From JAEUPI01 sp035499355 (GTDB lineage Bacteria; Pseudomonadota; Gammaproteobacteria; Burkholderiales; Burkholderiaceae_C), in the NCBI GenBank assembly GCA_035499355.1, contig DATJYZ010000012.1, positions 1 to 8,204 on the forward strand: a stretch of 8,204 bases of DNA, given 5' to 3'. The notes beneath the pieces were generated by a model. It did not search any database. It saw only the letters and a program-made list of their open reading frames with translations, and was not told where the DNA came from. The position numbers and the translations under genes are program-made. Positions 1 through 7,217 of this stretch are shown here, one piece after another (within the stretch, counting starts at the first letter, position 1; each line of letters begins with the position of its first letter).

Positions 1-545
1 GCGAGCGGCGCGAGGACATCCCGGGCCTGGCGCGTACCTTCCTTGCCCGCAGTGCGCACGACCTGGGCGTCGAGGCCAAGCGGCTGAGCGACGCCGCGAT
101 GGAGCGCCTGATGCGCTTCGACTTCCCGGGCAACGTACGCCAGCTCGAGAACCTGTGCCACTGGCTGACCGTGATGGCGCCGGCGCAACTGATCGAACCA
201 AAAGACCTCCCGCCCGAGGTGCTGGCCGAGCATGCCGCGCCACGCGCGTCCGTCGAACCGCCCGTGCGCGCCGGCGGCGTTCAGGCAGAACCGGTGAGCG
301 CCGCGCCGTCGGTGGGCTCGCTGGGCGTCGACGCTTGGCTGGTTCAGCTGGCGCAGGAGGCGCGCCGCCTGCTCGAGGCCGGTGTGCCCGACGTCTGGGG
401 CCACCTGACGCGCCAGTTCGAGGGCCGCCTGATCCACGTGGCGCTCGAGAACACGCGCGGCCGCCGCATCGAGGCGGCGCAAAAACTCGGTATCGGGCGC
501 AACACCATCACCCGCAAGATCCAGGAGCTCGGGCTCGACGAGTAG
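1..545 (+). CDS. ntrC: Nitrogen regulation protein NR(I), NtrC, C-terminal part (5' end outside window)
   Basis: Response regulator and sigma-54 activator that switches on nitrogen-assimilation genes when phosphorylated by NtrB. The reading frame enters at base 3 and gives 180 residues before the TAG stop. Visible residues 1-60 are the end of the AAA+ ATPase domain, starting in the RRED-IPGL segment. They include the FPGNVRQLEN motif (about residues 41-50) with the sensor-II arginine, typical of sigma-54 activators. Residues about 72-112 are a Pro/Ala/Val-rich linker. Residues about 113-180 form the Fis-type DNA-binding domain, ending in a helix-turn-helix (AAQKLGIGRNTITRKIQEL, about 158-176). 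The receiver domain and Walker motifs lie left of the window. The C-terminus GRNTITRKIQELGL is characteristic of NtrC rather than of other sigma-54 activators, but assignment from the C-terminus alone leaves some doubt. It is convergent with the next gene. Confidence 0.9.
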   Translation, partial: ERREDIPGLARTFLARSAHDLGVEAKRLSDAAMERLMRFDFPGNVRQLENLCHWLTVMAPAQLIEPKDLPPEVLAEHAAPRASVEPPVRAGGVQAEPVSAAPSVGSLGVDAWLVQLAQEARRLLEAGVPDVWGHLTRQFEGRLIHVALENTRGRRIEAAQKLGIGRNTITRKIQELGLDE

Positions 546-563
546 CGCGGCGCAGGGCCGCGC
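545..563. terminator. Hairpin between convergent ntrC and the hypothetical gene, possible terminator
   Basis: A perfect 7-bp inverted repeat, GCGCGGC (545-551) and GCCGCGC (557-563), with a 5-base loop begins at the last base of the ntrC stop codon. It lies in the 33-bp gap between two convergent genes, where a bidirectional terminator is expected. Neither strand has a T-tract after the stem, so it is not a classic intrinsic terminator. In DNA this GC-rich such a repeat can also arise by chance. Confidence 0.35.
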
Positions 564-578
564 GGTGCGCGACCAGGC

Positions 579-1214
579 CTACTTGGCCACGCCGGCGGGC
601 TGGCCGGCTGACACGCCGGCGCCGGCGTAGATCTGGTCGAGCTCCATCCGGTTGGACAGCTGTTCGTCCAGTGCCATCCGGTTGGTCAGCTCGACCTCGG
701 CCTCGTCGAACTGCGACACCGAGGTTTCGCGCACGTCGACGTTGGCAATGTCACCGCGCAGGTTCACGGGTGTGCGCTGTCGCACCGCTTCTTCCACGCG
801 CAGTCGTAGAGGCATCAGGGCTTCGGCCTCCCGGCCATCCTGGATCGTGTCGAGCTGGTCCATCGCGCGCTGCAACACTTTCAGCGGCAACTCGATCAGC
901 GCACGCGAGCCTTGCCGCGCCAGCGACTGCTCGAGAAAGATCAGGTGCGGCAACACATGGCGCACATCGCGGTGCTCCTGCAGCAGGCGCTGCAACGCGA
1001 CGTGCGATACCCGCAGCGCTTCGCCACGGCTGGACGGCCTGGATGCGCTCGAATCCTCCATCCGCGAGACATCGAACACCACGTGCCATTGCAGGCCGAT
1101 GCGTTTGAGCTTCAGTGGGCGGCTCAGTACCCGATGCACCCAGCGCAAGGGATGAAAGCCGCCCTTGGCGGCGCGCTTGTTCTTGGTATGGCTGGCGGAG
1201 CGAGCACTGGGCAT
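579..1214 (-). CDS. Hypothetical protein, about 211 residues, with C-terminal 10-residue tandem repeat
   Basis: I do not recognise the family. From the ATG at 1214 the protein has 211 residues. Residues 1-40 are strongly basic (RSASHTKNKRAAKGG, then HPLRW and RPLKLKRIG). The middle (about 66-155) looks helical and soluble. Residues about 177-197 hold two copies of a 10-residue unit (LTNRMALDEQ / LSNRMELDQI), and the tail is Gly/Ala-rich. There is no signal peptide and no membrane segment. The frame stays open up to a TTG at 1313, which would give 244 residues. I prefer the ATG because the extra stretch is Ala/Pro/Gln-rich, its third positions are less G/C-biased, and an AT-rich promoter-like patch overlaps the TTG. 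Neither start has a clear Shine-Dalgarno sequence. It lies downstream of xthA on the same strand, about 200 bp away, so it is probably transcribed separately. Basic N-terminus plus helical body could suit a nucleic-acid or membrane-associated protein, but that is a guess. Confidence 0.75.
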   Translation of the reverse strand: MPSARSASHTKNKRAAKGGFHPLRWVHRVLSRPLKLKRIGLQWHVVFDVSRMEDSSASRPSSRGEALRVSHVALQRLLQEHRDVRHVLPHLIFLEQSLARQGSRALIELPLKVLQRAMDQLDTIQDGREAEALMPLRLRVEEAVRQRTPVNLRGDIANVDVRETSVSQFDEAEVELTNRMALDEQLSNRMELDQIYAGAGVSAGQPAGVAK

Positions 1215-1310
1215 GGGCGTGAGCGGGGGTTGAGCGGGAGCCTGCCTGTTTTGAGCCGCCTTTGCGGCGGCCGGGTAGCGATGGCTGAAGCCTAGCGTCC
1301 GGCGCGCAGC

Positions 1311-1338
1311 CAAATGTTAAAAGTGAACTTCAATTGCC
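1311..1338 (-). promoter_or_regulatory. AT-rich patch upstream of the hypothetical gene, candidate promoter
   Basis: This is one of the few AT-rich patches in the window. Read on the - strand it carries TTTTAACATTTG, with TAACAT (1319-1314) as a possible -10 element. An inverted repeat AAGT-GA-ACTT spans 1321-1330. I see no convincing -35 at normal spacing. If transcription starts about 7 bases after TAACAT, the TTG codon at 1313 could not be the start codon, which supports the ATG at 1214. Confidence 0.3.
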
Positions 1339-1411
1339 ACGCCGTGTGACGCTTGTCGCAGCTCGAGCTTGCCGGCCGTGATCGTGGGCACTGCGCTGCG
1401 CCGCAGCAGCT

Positions 1412-2194
1412 TCAGGGCGCGTTCAGCACCACCCAGGCCGGCGCGTGGTCGCTCGGCTTCTCGCGCCCGCGCACCGAGCGGTCGACGCCGGCTCCGGCCA
1501 GACGTGCAGTCGCCGCCGGGTTGAGCAACAGGTGGTCGATCCGCAGGCCGGCGTTGCGCTCCCAGCGATTGCGGAAGTAGTCCCAGAACGTGTACATCGG
1601 CTCGCCCGGGTGCAGGCGTTGGATCGCGTCGGTCCAGCCCTGGGCCAAGAGGCGGCGGTAGGCGTCGCGCGTCTCCGGCTGCAGCAGCGCATCGTCGCGC
1701 CACGACTTGGCCGAGTAGATATCCGCTGTGTCGTCGGTGGGCACGACGTTGTAGTCGCCGGCCAGGATCACCGGCTGCGCATGCTGCGCCAACGTTTGAG
1801 CGTGCTGGATCAGGCGTTCGAACCACGCCAGCTTGTAGACGAACTTCGGCCCCGGCTGCGGATTGCCGTTGGGCAGGTAGAGCGAGCTGACCAACAGGTC
1901 GCCGACCCTTGCCTCGAGGTAGCGACTGTGCGTGTCGTCGGGGTCGCCCGGAAGGCCGCGGCGCAGTTCGGTCGGTGCGCCACCTCGCGCCAGCACGGCC
2001 ACGCCGTTGAACCCCTTTTGGCCGTGCCAGATCGCGCCGTAGCCGACGGCGGCAAAGGCCTGGTGGGGAAACGTCTCGTCGGAGGTCTTCAACTCCTGCA
2101 GGCATGCCACGTCGGGTTGCGACTCGGCCAGCCACTCGAGCACGCGCGGCAGTCGGCTGCCGATGCCGTTGACGTTGAAGGTCGCGATCTTCAT
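1412..2194 (-). CDS. xthA: Exodeoxyribonuclease III (AP endonuclease family)
   Basis: Mg-dependent 3'-5' exonuclease and apurinic/apyrimidinic endonuclease of base excision repair, cytoplasmic. The protein is 260 residues; the E. coli enzyme is 268. The N-terminus MKIATFNVNGI is the conserved family start, which fixes the ATG at 2194. Active-site residues can be read directly: N7; E34 in LQELK (metal ligand); Y106 in SLYLPNG; D147 and N149 in GDYNVVP; D220-H221 in RIDHLL; and D249-H250 in the C-terminal PSDHAP motif. W204 and Y206 lie in the usual aromatic MYTFWDY segment. The gene is complete and intact. It starts 50 bp after the RND permease stop on the same strand, so read-through from the pump operon is likely. 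No Shine-Dalgarno sequence is visible. Instead a GCGCGC hairpin abuts the start codon. The symbol is by family; other genomes use exoA or xth. Confidence 0.95.
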   Translation of the reverse strand: MKIATFNVNGIGSRLPRVLEWLAESQPDVACLQELKTSDETFPHQAFAAVGYGAIWHGQKGFNGVAVLARGGAPTELRRGLPGDPDDTHSRYLEARVGDLLVSSLYLPNGNPQPGPKFVYKLAWFERLIQHAQTLAQHAQPVILAGDYNVVPTDDTADIYSAKSWRDDALLQPETRDAYRRLLAQGWTDAIQRLHPGEPMYTFWDYFRNRWERNAGLRIDHLLLNPAATARLAGAGVDRSVRGREKPSDHAPAWVVLNAP

Positions 2195-2212
2195 GCGCGC
2201 ATCGTAGCGCGC
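2195..2212 (-). repeat. Inverted repeat abutting the xthA start codon
   Basis: Perfect 6-bp arms GCGCGC (2195-2200 and 2207-2212) flank a 6-base loop, with no base between the repeat and the xthA ATG. In mRNA it would place a stem where the ribosome binding site should be, and no GGAG-like sequence is seen nearby. GCGCGC is common in DNA of this composition, so chance is possible. Confidence 0.4.
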
Positions 2213-2244
2213 AGGCCGCGCACCACGGACCCCGGGCGCCGCGC

Positions 2245-5200
2245 TCAGGCGCGCGCGGTCGAGGCGCGTGCGCGCGCCGCCTGCGGCGAATCGACGATCG
2301 GCCCCGAGCCGCTCCAGCGGTCGAGCGCGAGGTAGATCACCGGCGTGATGTACAGCGTCACGGCCTGCGACACGATCAGGCCGCCGACCACCGCCAGGCC
2401 GAGCGGCTGGCGCAGCTCGGCGCCGGCGCCCCAGCCCAGGGCGATCGGCAGCGCACCCATCATCGCCGCCAACGTCGTCATCATGATCGGGCGCAGCCGC
2501 AACAGGCACGCCTGGCGGATCGCCGCCTGCGGCGGCAGCCCCTGGTTGCGCTGCGCGTCGAGCGCGAAGTCGATCATCATGATCGCGTTCTTCTTGACGA
2601 TGCCGATCGACATCAGGATGCCGATGGTGGCGATCAGCGTGAGGTCGGTGCGAAAGATCGTCAGCGTCAGCAGCGCGCCCACCGCCGCCGACGGCAAGCC
2701 GGCCAGGATCGTCAGCGGGTGGATGTAGCTCTCGTACAGCACGCCCAGCAGCAGGTAGATCACCAGGATCGCGACGATCAGCAGGATCGCCTGGCCGCCC
2801 TGCGAATCCTGGAACACCGCGGCGTCGCCGCCGTAGCTGGTGACGATGGTGGGCGGCATCTTCAGCTCGCGCACGTAGCCTTCGAGGTTCTTGGTCGCCT
2901 GGCCGAGCGCGACGTCGGGCGCCAGGTTGAACGACAGCGTGATCGCCTGCAGCTGCCCCTGGTGGTTGACCGCGGTGGGCCCGATCGTGCGTTGCACCGT
3001 CGCGAACGCCGACAGCGGTACCAGCGCGTTGCCCTTGCCGCGCAGGTAGATGCGGTTGAACGCGTCCTCGAACTGGCGGTCGGCGTCGGCCGCCTCCATG
3101 ATCACCAGGAAGGTGTTGCTCGGGTTGTAGATCGACGACACCTGGCGCTCGCCGAACGCGGTGTACAGCGCATTGCGCATGTCGCCCATCGACACGCCGA
3201 GCAGGTTGGCGCGGTCGCGGTCGATGTTCAGCGTGGCCTGCAGGCCGCGCAGCTGCGAGTCGCTGGTGACGTCGCGGAAGATCGGGTCGGCGCGCATGCG
3301 CTCCTGCAGCCGGTTGGCCCAGTCGTTGAGCGCGTCGGAGCTGACGCTCTGCAGCGTGTACTGATAGCGGCTCTTGCTCTGGCGGCCACCGAGCCGCAGG
3401 TTCTGCACCGGCTGCATGTACACCGCGATGCCTGGCACCGCGCGCACCTTGCGGCGCAGGTCGTCGATCACCTGCGGCATCGGCGGGCGCTGAGCGCGCG
3501 GCTTCAGCGTCACGAACATGCGGCCGGTGTTGATCGTCGAGGCATTGAAGCCGGTGCTGCCGACGCCGGTGCCGACGGCGTCGATCGCAGGGTGCGCGCG
3601 AAAGACGTCGGCCACGCGGTTGTGCAGCGATTCCATCGCGGTGAAAGAGATGTCTTCGGCCGCCTCGGTGGTGACCGAGATCTGGCCGATGTCCTCTTCC
3701 GGGAAGAAGCCCTTGGGAATCGTCACGAACAGCACGCCGGTCAGGACGACCGAGCCGATGGCCACGCCGCCGATGACCCACCGGTGCGCAAGCGCCCAGT
3801 CGAGCGTCTTCGCGTAGCCGTTCTGCAAGGCCGTGAAGCCGCGCTCGAACAGGCGGCCGAGCGCATTCTCTTCCTGCGGCTCGTGATGGCGCAGAAAGCG
3901 ACTGGCCAGCATCGGCACCAGCGTCAGCGACACCACCGCCGACACCAGGATCGCCAGCCCGACCACCACCGCGAACTCGTGGAACAGCAGGCCGATCACG
4001 CCGGGCATGAAGAAGATCGGAATCAGCACCGCGACCAGCGAGATCGAGATCGACATGATCGTGAACGCCATCTCGCGCGCGCCCTTGATTGCGGCGTCGA
4101 ACGGCGCCATGCCGTCCTCGATGTGGCGCACGATGTTCTCGAGCATCACGATCGCGTCGTCGACCACCAGCCCGACCGCCAGCGTGATGCCGAGCAGCGA
4201 GATGTTGTCGAGGCTGTAGCCCAGCGGGTAGAGCAGCGACAGCGCGCCGATCAGCGACACCGGCAGCGACAGGGCCGGAATCACGGTGGCCGCCACGCGG
4301 CGCAGGAACAGAAAGATCACCAGCACCACCAGCACGACGGTGAGCGCGAGCGTGATGTTGACGTCGTGCAACGCGTCGCGGATCGACTGCGAGCGGTCGT
4401 TGAACGTCGTGATGGTCACGGACGCCGGCATCTGCGCCTCGAGCCGTGGCAGCGTGGCCTTGACGCGGTCGACCACGTTCACGGTGTTGGCGTCAGGCTG
4501 GCGCAGCACGGCCAGCGTGATCGACGGCTCGCCGTTGAAGGTCGACGAGGTCTTGACGGTTTCGTAGCTGTCCTGCACGTCGGCCACGTCGCGCAGGCGG
4601 ATCGGCGCGTCGCCGCGGTTGGCGACGATGATGTTGCCGAACTCGCGCGCGTTGGTCAGCTGCCGGTTGGCCTGCACGGTCAGCGTCTGGCGCGGCCCTT
4701 CGAGCACGCCCACCGGCGTGTTGGCGTTGGCCAGCGTGACCGCGCCACGCAACTCGTCGAGCGTGATGTTGCGCTCGGTCAGCGCCTCGGGCCGCACGCG
4801 GATGCGCACCGCGAAGCGCTTCTGGCCGAGCACCACCACCTGCGCCACGCCGTCGATCGTCGACAGCGTTGGCGAGATCAGGTTCTCGGCGAAGTCGTTG
4901 AGCTCCGACAGGCTGATCGACGGCGAGCGCAGCGAGACGATCAGCACCGGCGCGTCTGCCGGGTTGACCTTGCGGTACGACGGCGGCGTCGTCATCTCGG
5001 CCGGCAGCGTGCGCTGGGCGCGGAACAGCGCGGCCTGCACGTCGACCGCGGCGGCGTCGATGTCGCGCGCGGTGTCGAACTCCAGCACCACCGACGTCTG
5101 CCCCAGCGTGTTGTTCGAGCTGATCGTCGCCAGGCCCGCAATGGTGGAGAACTGCTTCTCCAGCGGCAGCGCCACCGAGCTGGCCATCGTCTCCGGTGCT

Positions 5201-5367
5201 GCGCCGGGCAGGAACGCGGTCACCTGGATCACCGGCGTGTTGTAGCGCGGCAGCGCCGCCACCGGGATGTCGCGCAGCGCGACGATGCCGGCCATCACGA
5301 TCGCGATGTTGATCAGCACCGTCATCACCGGGCGCCGGATGAAGGCCTCGGTGAAGTTGAAGTTCAT
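2245..5367 (-). CDS. RND multidrug efflux permease, HAE1 family, MdtB/MdtC-like
   Basis: Inner-membrane proton/drug antiporter, the motor of a tripartite efflux pump; trimeric in the family. It has 1040 residues, the usual size. The ATG at 5367 begins with MNFNFTEAFIRRPVMT, the standard cytoplasmic start followed by TM1. A large periplasmic loop runs about 35-335. TM2-TM6 lie about 336-490, with the TM4 motif GLVVDDAIVMLENI carrying the proton-relay pair D403-D404. TM7 is about 530-550. The second periplasmic loop is about 553-855. TM8-TM12 lie about 858-1015, with TM10 motif GIVKKNAIMMIDFAL (K926-N927, matching the AcrB lysine). VLYESYIHPLTIL is typical of MdtB/MdtC and MuxB/MuxC relatives. 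A GGGAG ribosome binding site (5375-5379) lies 7 bases upstream. The start overlaps the adaptor stop by ATGA, indicating translational coupling. Unlike mdtABC there is only one permease. The drug range cannot be read from sequence. Confidence 0.95.
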   Translation of the reverse strand: MNFNFTEAFIRRPVMTVLINIAIVMAGIVALRDIPVAALPRYNTPVIQVTAFLPGAAPETMASSVALPLEKQFSTIAGLATISSNNTLGQTSVVLEFDTARDIDAAAVDVQAALFRAQRTLPAEMTTPPSYRKVNPADAPVLIVSLRSPSISLSELNDFAENLISPTLSTIDGVAQVVVLGQKRFAVRIRVRPEALTERNITLDELRGAVTLANANTPVGVLEGPRQTLTVQANRQLTNAREFGNIIVANRGDAPIRLRDVADVQDSYETVKTSSTFNGEPSITLAVLRQPDANTVNVVDRVKATLPRLEAQMPASVTITTFNDRSQSIRDALHDVNITLALTVVLVVLVIFLFLRRVAATVIPALSLPVSLIGALSLLYPLGYSLDNISLLGITLAVGLVVDDAIVMLENIVRHIEDGMAPFDAAIKGAREMAFTIMSISISLVAVLIPIFFMPGVIGLLFHEFAVVVGLAILVSAVVSLTLVPMLASRFLRHHEPQEENALGRLFERGFTALQNGYAKTLDWALAHRWVIGGVAIGSVVLTGVLFVTIPKGFFPEEDIGQISVTTEAAEDISFTAMESLHNRVADVFRAHPAIDAVGTGVGSTGFNASTINTGRMFVTLKPRAQRPPMPQVIDDLRRKVRAVPGIAVYMQPVQNLRLGGRQSKSRYQYTLQSVSSDALNDWANRLQERMRADPIFRDVTSDSQLRGLQATLNIDRDRANLLGVSMGDMRNALYTAFGERQVSSIYNPSNTFLVIMEAADADRQFEDAFNRIYLRGKGNALVPLSAFATVQRTIGPTAVNHQGQLQAITLSFNLAPDVALGQATKNLEGYVRELKMPPTIVTSYGGDAAVFQDSQGGQAILLIVAILVIYLLLGVLYESYIHPLTILAGLPSAAVGALLTLTIFRTDLTLIATIGILMSIGIVKKNAIMMIDFALDAQRNQGLPPQAAIRQACLLRLRPIMMTTLAAMMGALPIALGWGAGAELRQPLGLAVVGGLIVSQAVTLYITPVIYLALDRWSGSGPIVDSPQAARARASTARA

Positions 5368-6686
5368 AGCGAGGCTCCCGCCGGCGCGCTGCCGGCGGGT
5401 GCGGCCGGCCCGTTGGGCCGTTGGCCGCCTGGCGCGCGGCGCATCGGCACGTACGGGGTCTCGCGAACGGCCGACCCCGGGCGGAGATTCTGTTTGCCCT
5501 CGACCACCACCTTGTCGCCGGCATCGAGACCCTCGACCACCACGACCTCGCCGGCGCTGTAACGCGGTTGCACCGGGCGTGCCTCGACCGTGGCATCGGC
5601 CTTCACGACGTACACCGAGCGCTCGTTGCCACGCAGGATCAGCGCGTTCTGCGGGATCACGATCGCATCGAGGATCGTGCGCAGGGTCATGCGCACCGTC
5701 ACGTACTGGCCGGGCCACAGACGGTGCGTGGCGTTGGGTACCTCGCCCTTGACGCGAATGGTGCCGGTGGTGGTGTCGACCGTGTTGTCGACGAAGGTGA
5801 TGCGGCCGAGCATGTCGTCGTTGCCGCCACCGGCGCGGGGGCGTTCGGCATTCGGCAGCGACACCGCGATCGTGCCGCCGCCCGCCGCCGACGCGGCCTT
5901 CGTTGCCGCCACAGCCGCCACCGGCGCGCCGGTGCGTGACCCCGCGGCGCCCTGGTGCAGTCCGCTGGCGCGCAGCACGGCTGCCAGCTGGGCCTCGGGC
6001 AGCGTGAAGCTGACGCCGATGGGATCGATCTGGCTCACGGTGACCATCGGCCCGCCGGTGGGCTGCACGAGGCTGCCCCTATACACCACCACCGCCCCGG
6101 CGCGCCCCGACAGCGGCGACGTGATGGTGTCGAAGCTCAGTGCCACTTCGGCCGAGCGGATCGCCGCCTCATCGGCGGCGACCGCGGCGCGCTGCGCCTC
6201 GACCTGCGCCAGCACCGAGTCGACCGCGCTCTGCGCGATGAAGTTCTGCGCGCGCAGATCCTGTGCGCGCGCCAACTGGCGGTCGAAGTCGGACAGCGTC
6301 GCCTTGTCGCGCAGCAGCTGGGCGCGCGCGCGCTCGAGGTCGGCGCGATGGGCGCGGTCGTCGAGCCTGAACAACAGGTCGCCGCGGCGCAGGAACTGGC
6401 CTTCGCGCACCACCACCTCGGACACGATGCCAGAGACCTGCGGTCGGATGTCCACCGTGTCGAGCGACACCACGGTGCCGGCGGCCTCGACGACGACCGG
6501 GATGTCGCGTTGTTGCGCGGCGATCACGCTCACCGTCTGCGCGCCGGCGCGCGCGGCCGAAGCAGCGGCCGCGGGGTCGGCCGCGGCCACCCCGGCGGCG
6601 CCGCCGCGCGGCACCCAGCGGTACGCCGCCACGGCGACCGCACACAGGGCAACCGCAGCCACGCCGAAGGTCCGACGCTTGTTCAT
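5364..6686 (-). CDS. RND efflux periplasmic adaptor (membrane fusion protein, HlyD/MdtA type)
   Basis: Periplasmic adaptor that links the RND permease to an outer-membrane channel. It has 440 residues from the ATG at 6686. Residues about 7-22 are a hydrophobic N-terminal anchor; no lipobox precedes the only nearby cysteine (C15), so it is probably an uncleaved membrane anchor or Sec signal rather than a lipoprotein. An Ala-rich linker follows (about 28-50). The lipoyl domain's first half is about 76-110 (VDIRPQVSGIV...EGQFLRRGDLLFRLDD). The alpha-hairpin is about 111-182, short as in MdtA/AcrA relatives. The second lipoyl half is about 187-210. The beta-barrel contains the family motif DTTTGTIRVKGEVPN (about 304-318), then WPGQYVTVRM. 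The membrane-proximal domain is about 340-412. Odd features are a low-complexity Ala/Gly insertion at about 245-271 and a Pro/Ala/Gly-rich tail. It lies 15 bp after marR and overlaps the permease start by 4 bp. Confidence 0.94.
   Translation of the reverse strand: MNKRRTFGVAAVALCAVAVAAYRWVPRGGAAGVAAADPAAAASAARAGAQTVSVIAAQQRDIPVVVEAAGTVVSLDTVDIRPQVSGIVSEVVVREGQFLRRGDLLFRLDDRAHRADLERARAQLLRDKATLSDFDRQLARAQDLRAQNFIAQSAVDSVLAQVEAQRAAVAADEAAIRSAEVALSFDTITSPLSGRAGAVVVYRGSLVQPTGGPMVTVSQIDPIGVSFTLPEAQLAAVLRASGLHQGAAGSRTGAPVAAVAATKAASAAGGGTIAVSLPNAERPRAGGGNDDMLGRITFVDNTVDTTTGTIRVKGEVPNATHRLWPGQYVTVRMTLRTILDAIVIPQNALILRGNERSVYVVKADATVEARPVQPRYSAGEVVVVEGLDAGDKVVVEGKQNLRPGSAVRETPYVPMRRAPGGQRPNGPAAPAGSAPAGASL
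5375..5379 (-). promoter_or_regulatory. Ribosome binding site of the RND permease
   Basis: GGGAG on the - strand, 7 bases before the permease ATG and inside the last codons of the adaptor gene. Together with the ATGA stop/start overlap it suggests that permease translation is coupled to adaptor translation. Confidence 0.6.
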
Positions 6687-6701
6687 GTTCGTTCGAGCTG
6701 T

Positions 6702-7217
6702 CTACGTGTGAGGGCCACCGCCCGTAACCTGGTCGGACAGCGCGGCCAGCCCGGAGCGCAGCGCTTGCAGCTGGCCGACCGGCAACGACTGCAGGCGGGC
6801 ACCGAGCGCCTTCACCGTGTGCTCGCGCGCGCGCCGCACGACCCGCTCGCCCCGCGGCGAGAGAAACAGCGTGCGGCGGCGCAGGCCACCGTCTTCACGC
6901 GGCGCACGCATGAGGCCGCGCGCCGTGAGCTTGTCCACCGTCACCGACGCGGTCGGCAGCGTCACGCCGAGGTGCGCGGCGAGCTCGGTGAGGCTGCCGC
7001 CGGGCCTGGCGTGCGCGAAGATCAGCGCGCGGAACGACGGCACCGACAGCGCGGCCGGCGCCGACTGTCGCATCTCCGAGCGGATCTCGCGCATCAGCAG
7101 CGGCACCGCGTCGAGCACCTGGAGCGCGCAGGCCAGAGACGCGTCAATCGCGTCGTCCGCGGCGTGCGCGGCCGCGTGTCCGTTGTGCCCGTCGCCGGAG
7201 GAGGGTCCGCTTGCCAC
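6702..7217 (-). CDS. MarR-family transcriptional regulator
   Basis: Dimeric winged helix-turn-helix regulator, probably a ligand-responsive repressor of the downstream efflux genes. It has 171 residues from a GTG at 7217. Residues about 25-70 are the N-terminal dimerisation and ligand helices. The winged HTH is about 75-120: SLTELAAHLGVTLPTASVTVDKLTARGLM is the helix-turn-helix with recognition helix, and REDGGLRRRTLFLSPRG is the wing with the DxR-like basic region. Helices to about 165 complete the dimer interface. Residues 1-24 are Gly/His/Ala-rich (H11, H14, H18) and longer than in most MarR proteins. No in-frame ATG occurs before residue 42, which would remove conserved helix 1, so GTG is the best start. 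It has no Shine-Dalgarno sequence; an AT-rich inverted repeat directly precedes it. The stop lies 15 bp before the adaptor ATG, so the three genes are probably one operon. C30 is the only cysteine visible, so thiol sensing of the two-cysteine kind is unlikely. Confidence 0.9.
   Translation of the reverse strand: MASGPSSGDGHNGHAAAHAADDAIDASLACALQVLDAVPLLMREIRSEMRQSAPAALSVPSFRALIFAHARPGGSLTELAAHLGVTLPTASVTVDKLTARGLMRAPREDGGLRRRTLFLSPRGERVVRRAREHTVKALGARLQSLPVGQLQALRSGLAALSDQVTGGGPHT

Noticed and set aside
155..1108. A 317-codon + strand open frame across the end of ntrC and the hypothetical gene
   Set aside because: The composition is dominated by Arg, Ala and Gly with no domain, and it crosses two better-supported genes in other frames.
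1391..1410. GCTGC-GCC-GCAGC inverted repeat just after xthA, as a terminator
   Set aside because: Stem of only 5 bp, no T-tract, and such repeats are frequent in this composition.
1317..1411. Protein-like - strand frame after the xthA stop (TITAGKLELRQASHGVAIEVHF) as a gene remnant
   Set aside because: Too short to assign, out of frame with xthA, no start codon of its own, and no family recognised.
2195..3781. The xthA frame stays open for 529 codons upstream of its ATG, suggesting a fusion protein
   Set aside because: The upstream part is the permease gene read in the wrong frame (Arg/Ala/Gly/Asp-rich). The nuclease starts at the conserved MKIATFNVNG.
2719..5562. A 947-codon open frame on the + strand opposite the RND permease and part of the adaptor
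   Set aside because: Its product is an Arg/His/Gln/Asp-rich low-complexity string with no domain, typical of an antisense shadow of a high-GC gene. The opposite strand encodes a full, motif-perfect permease.
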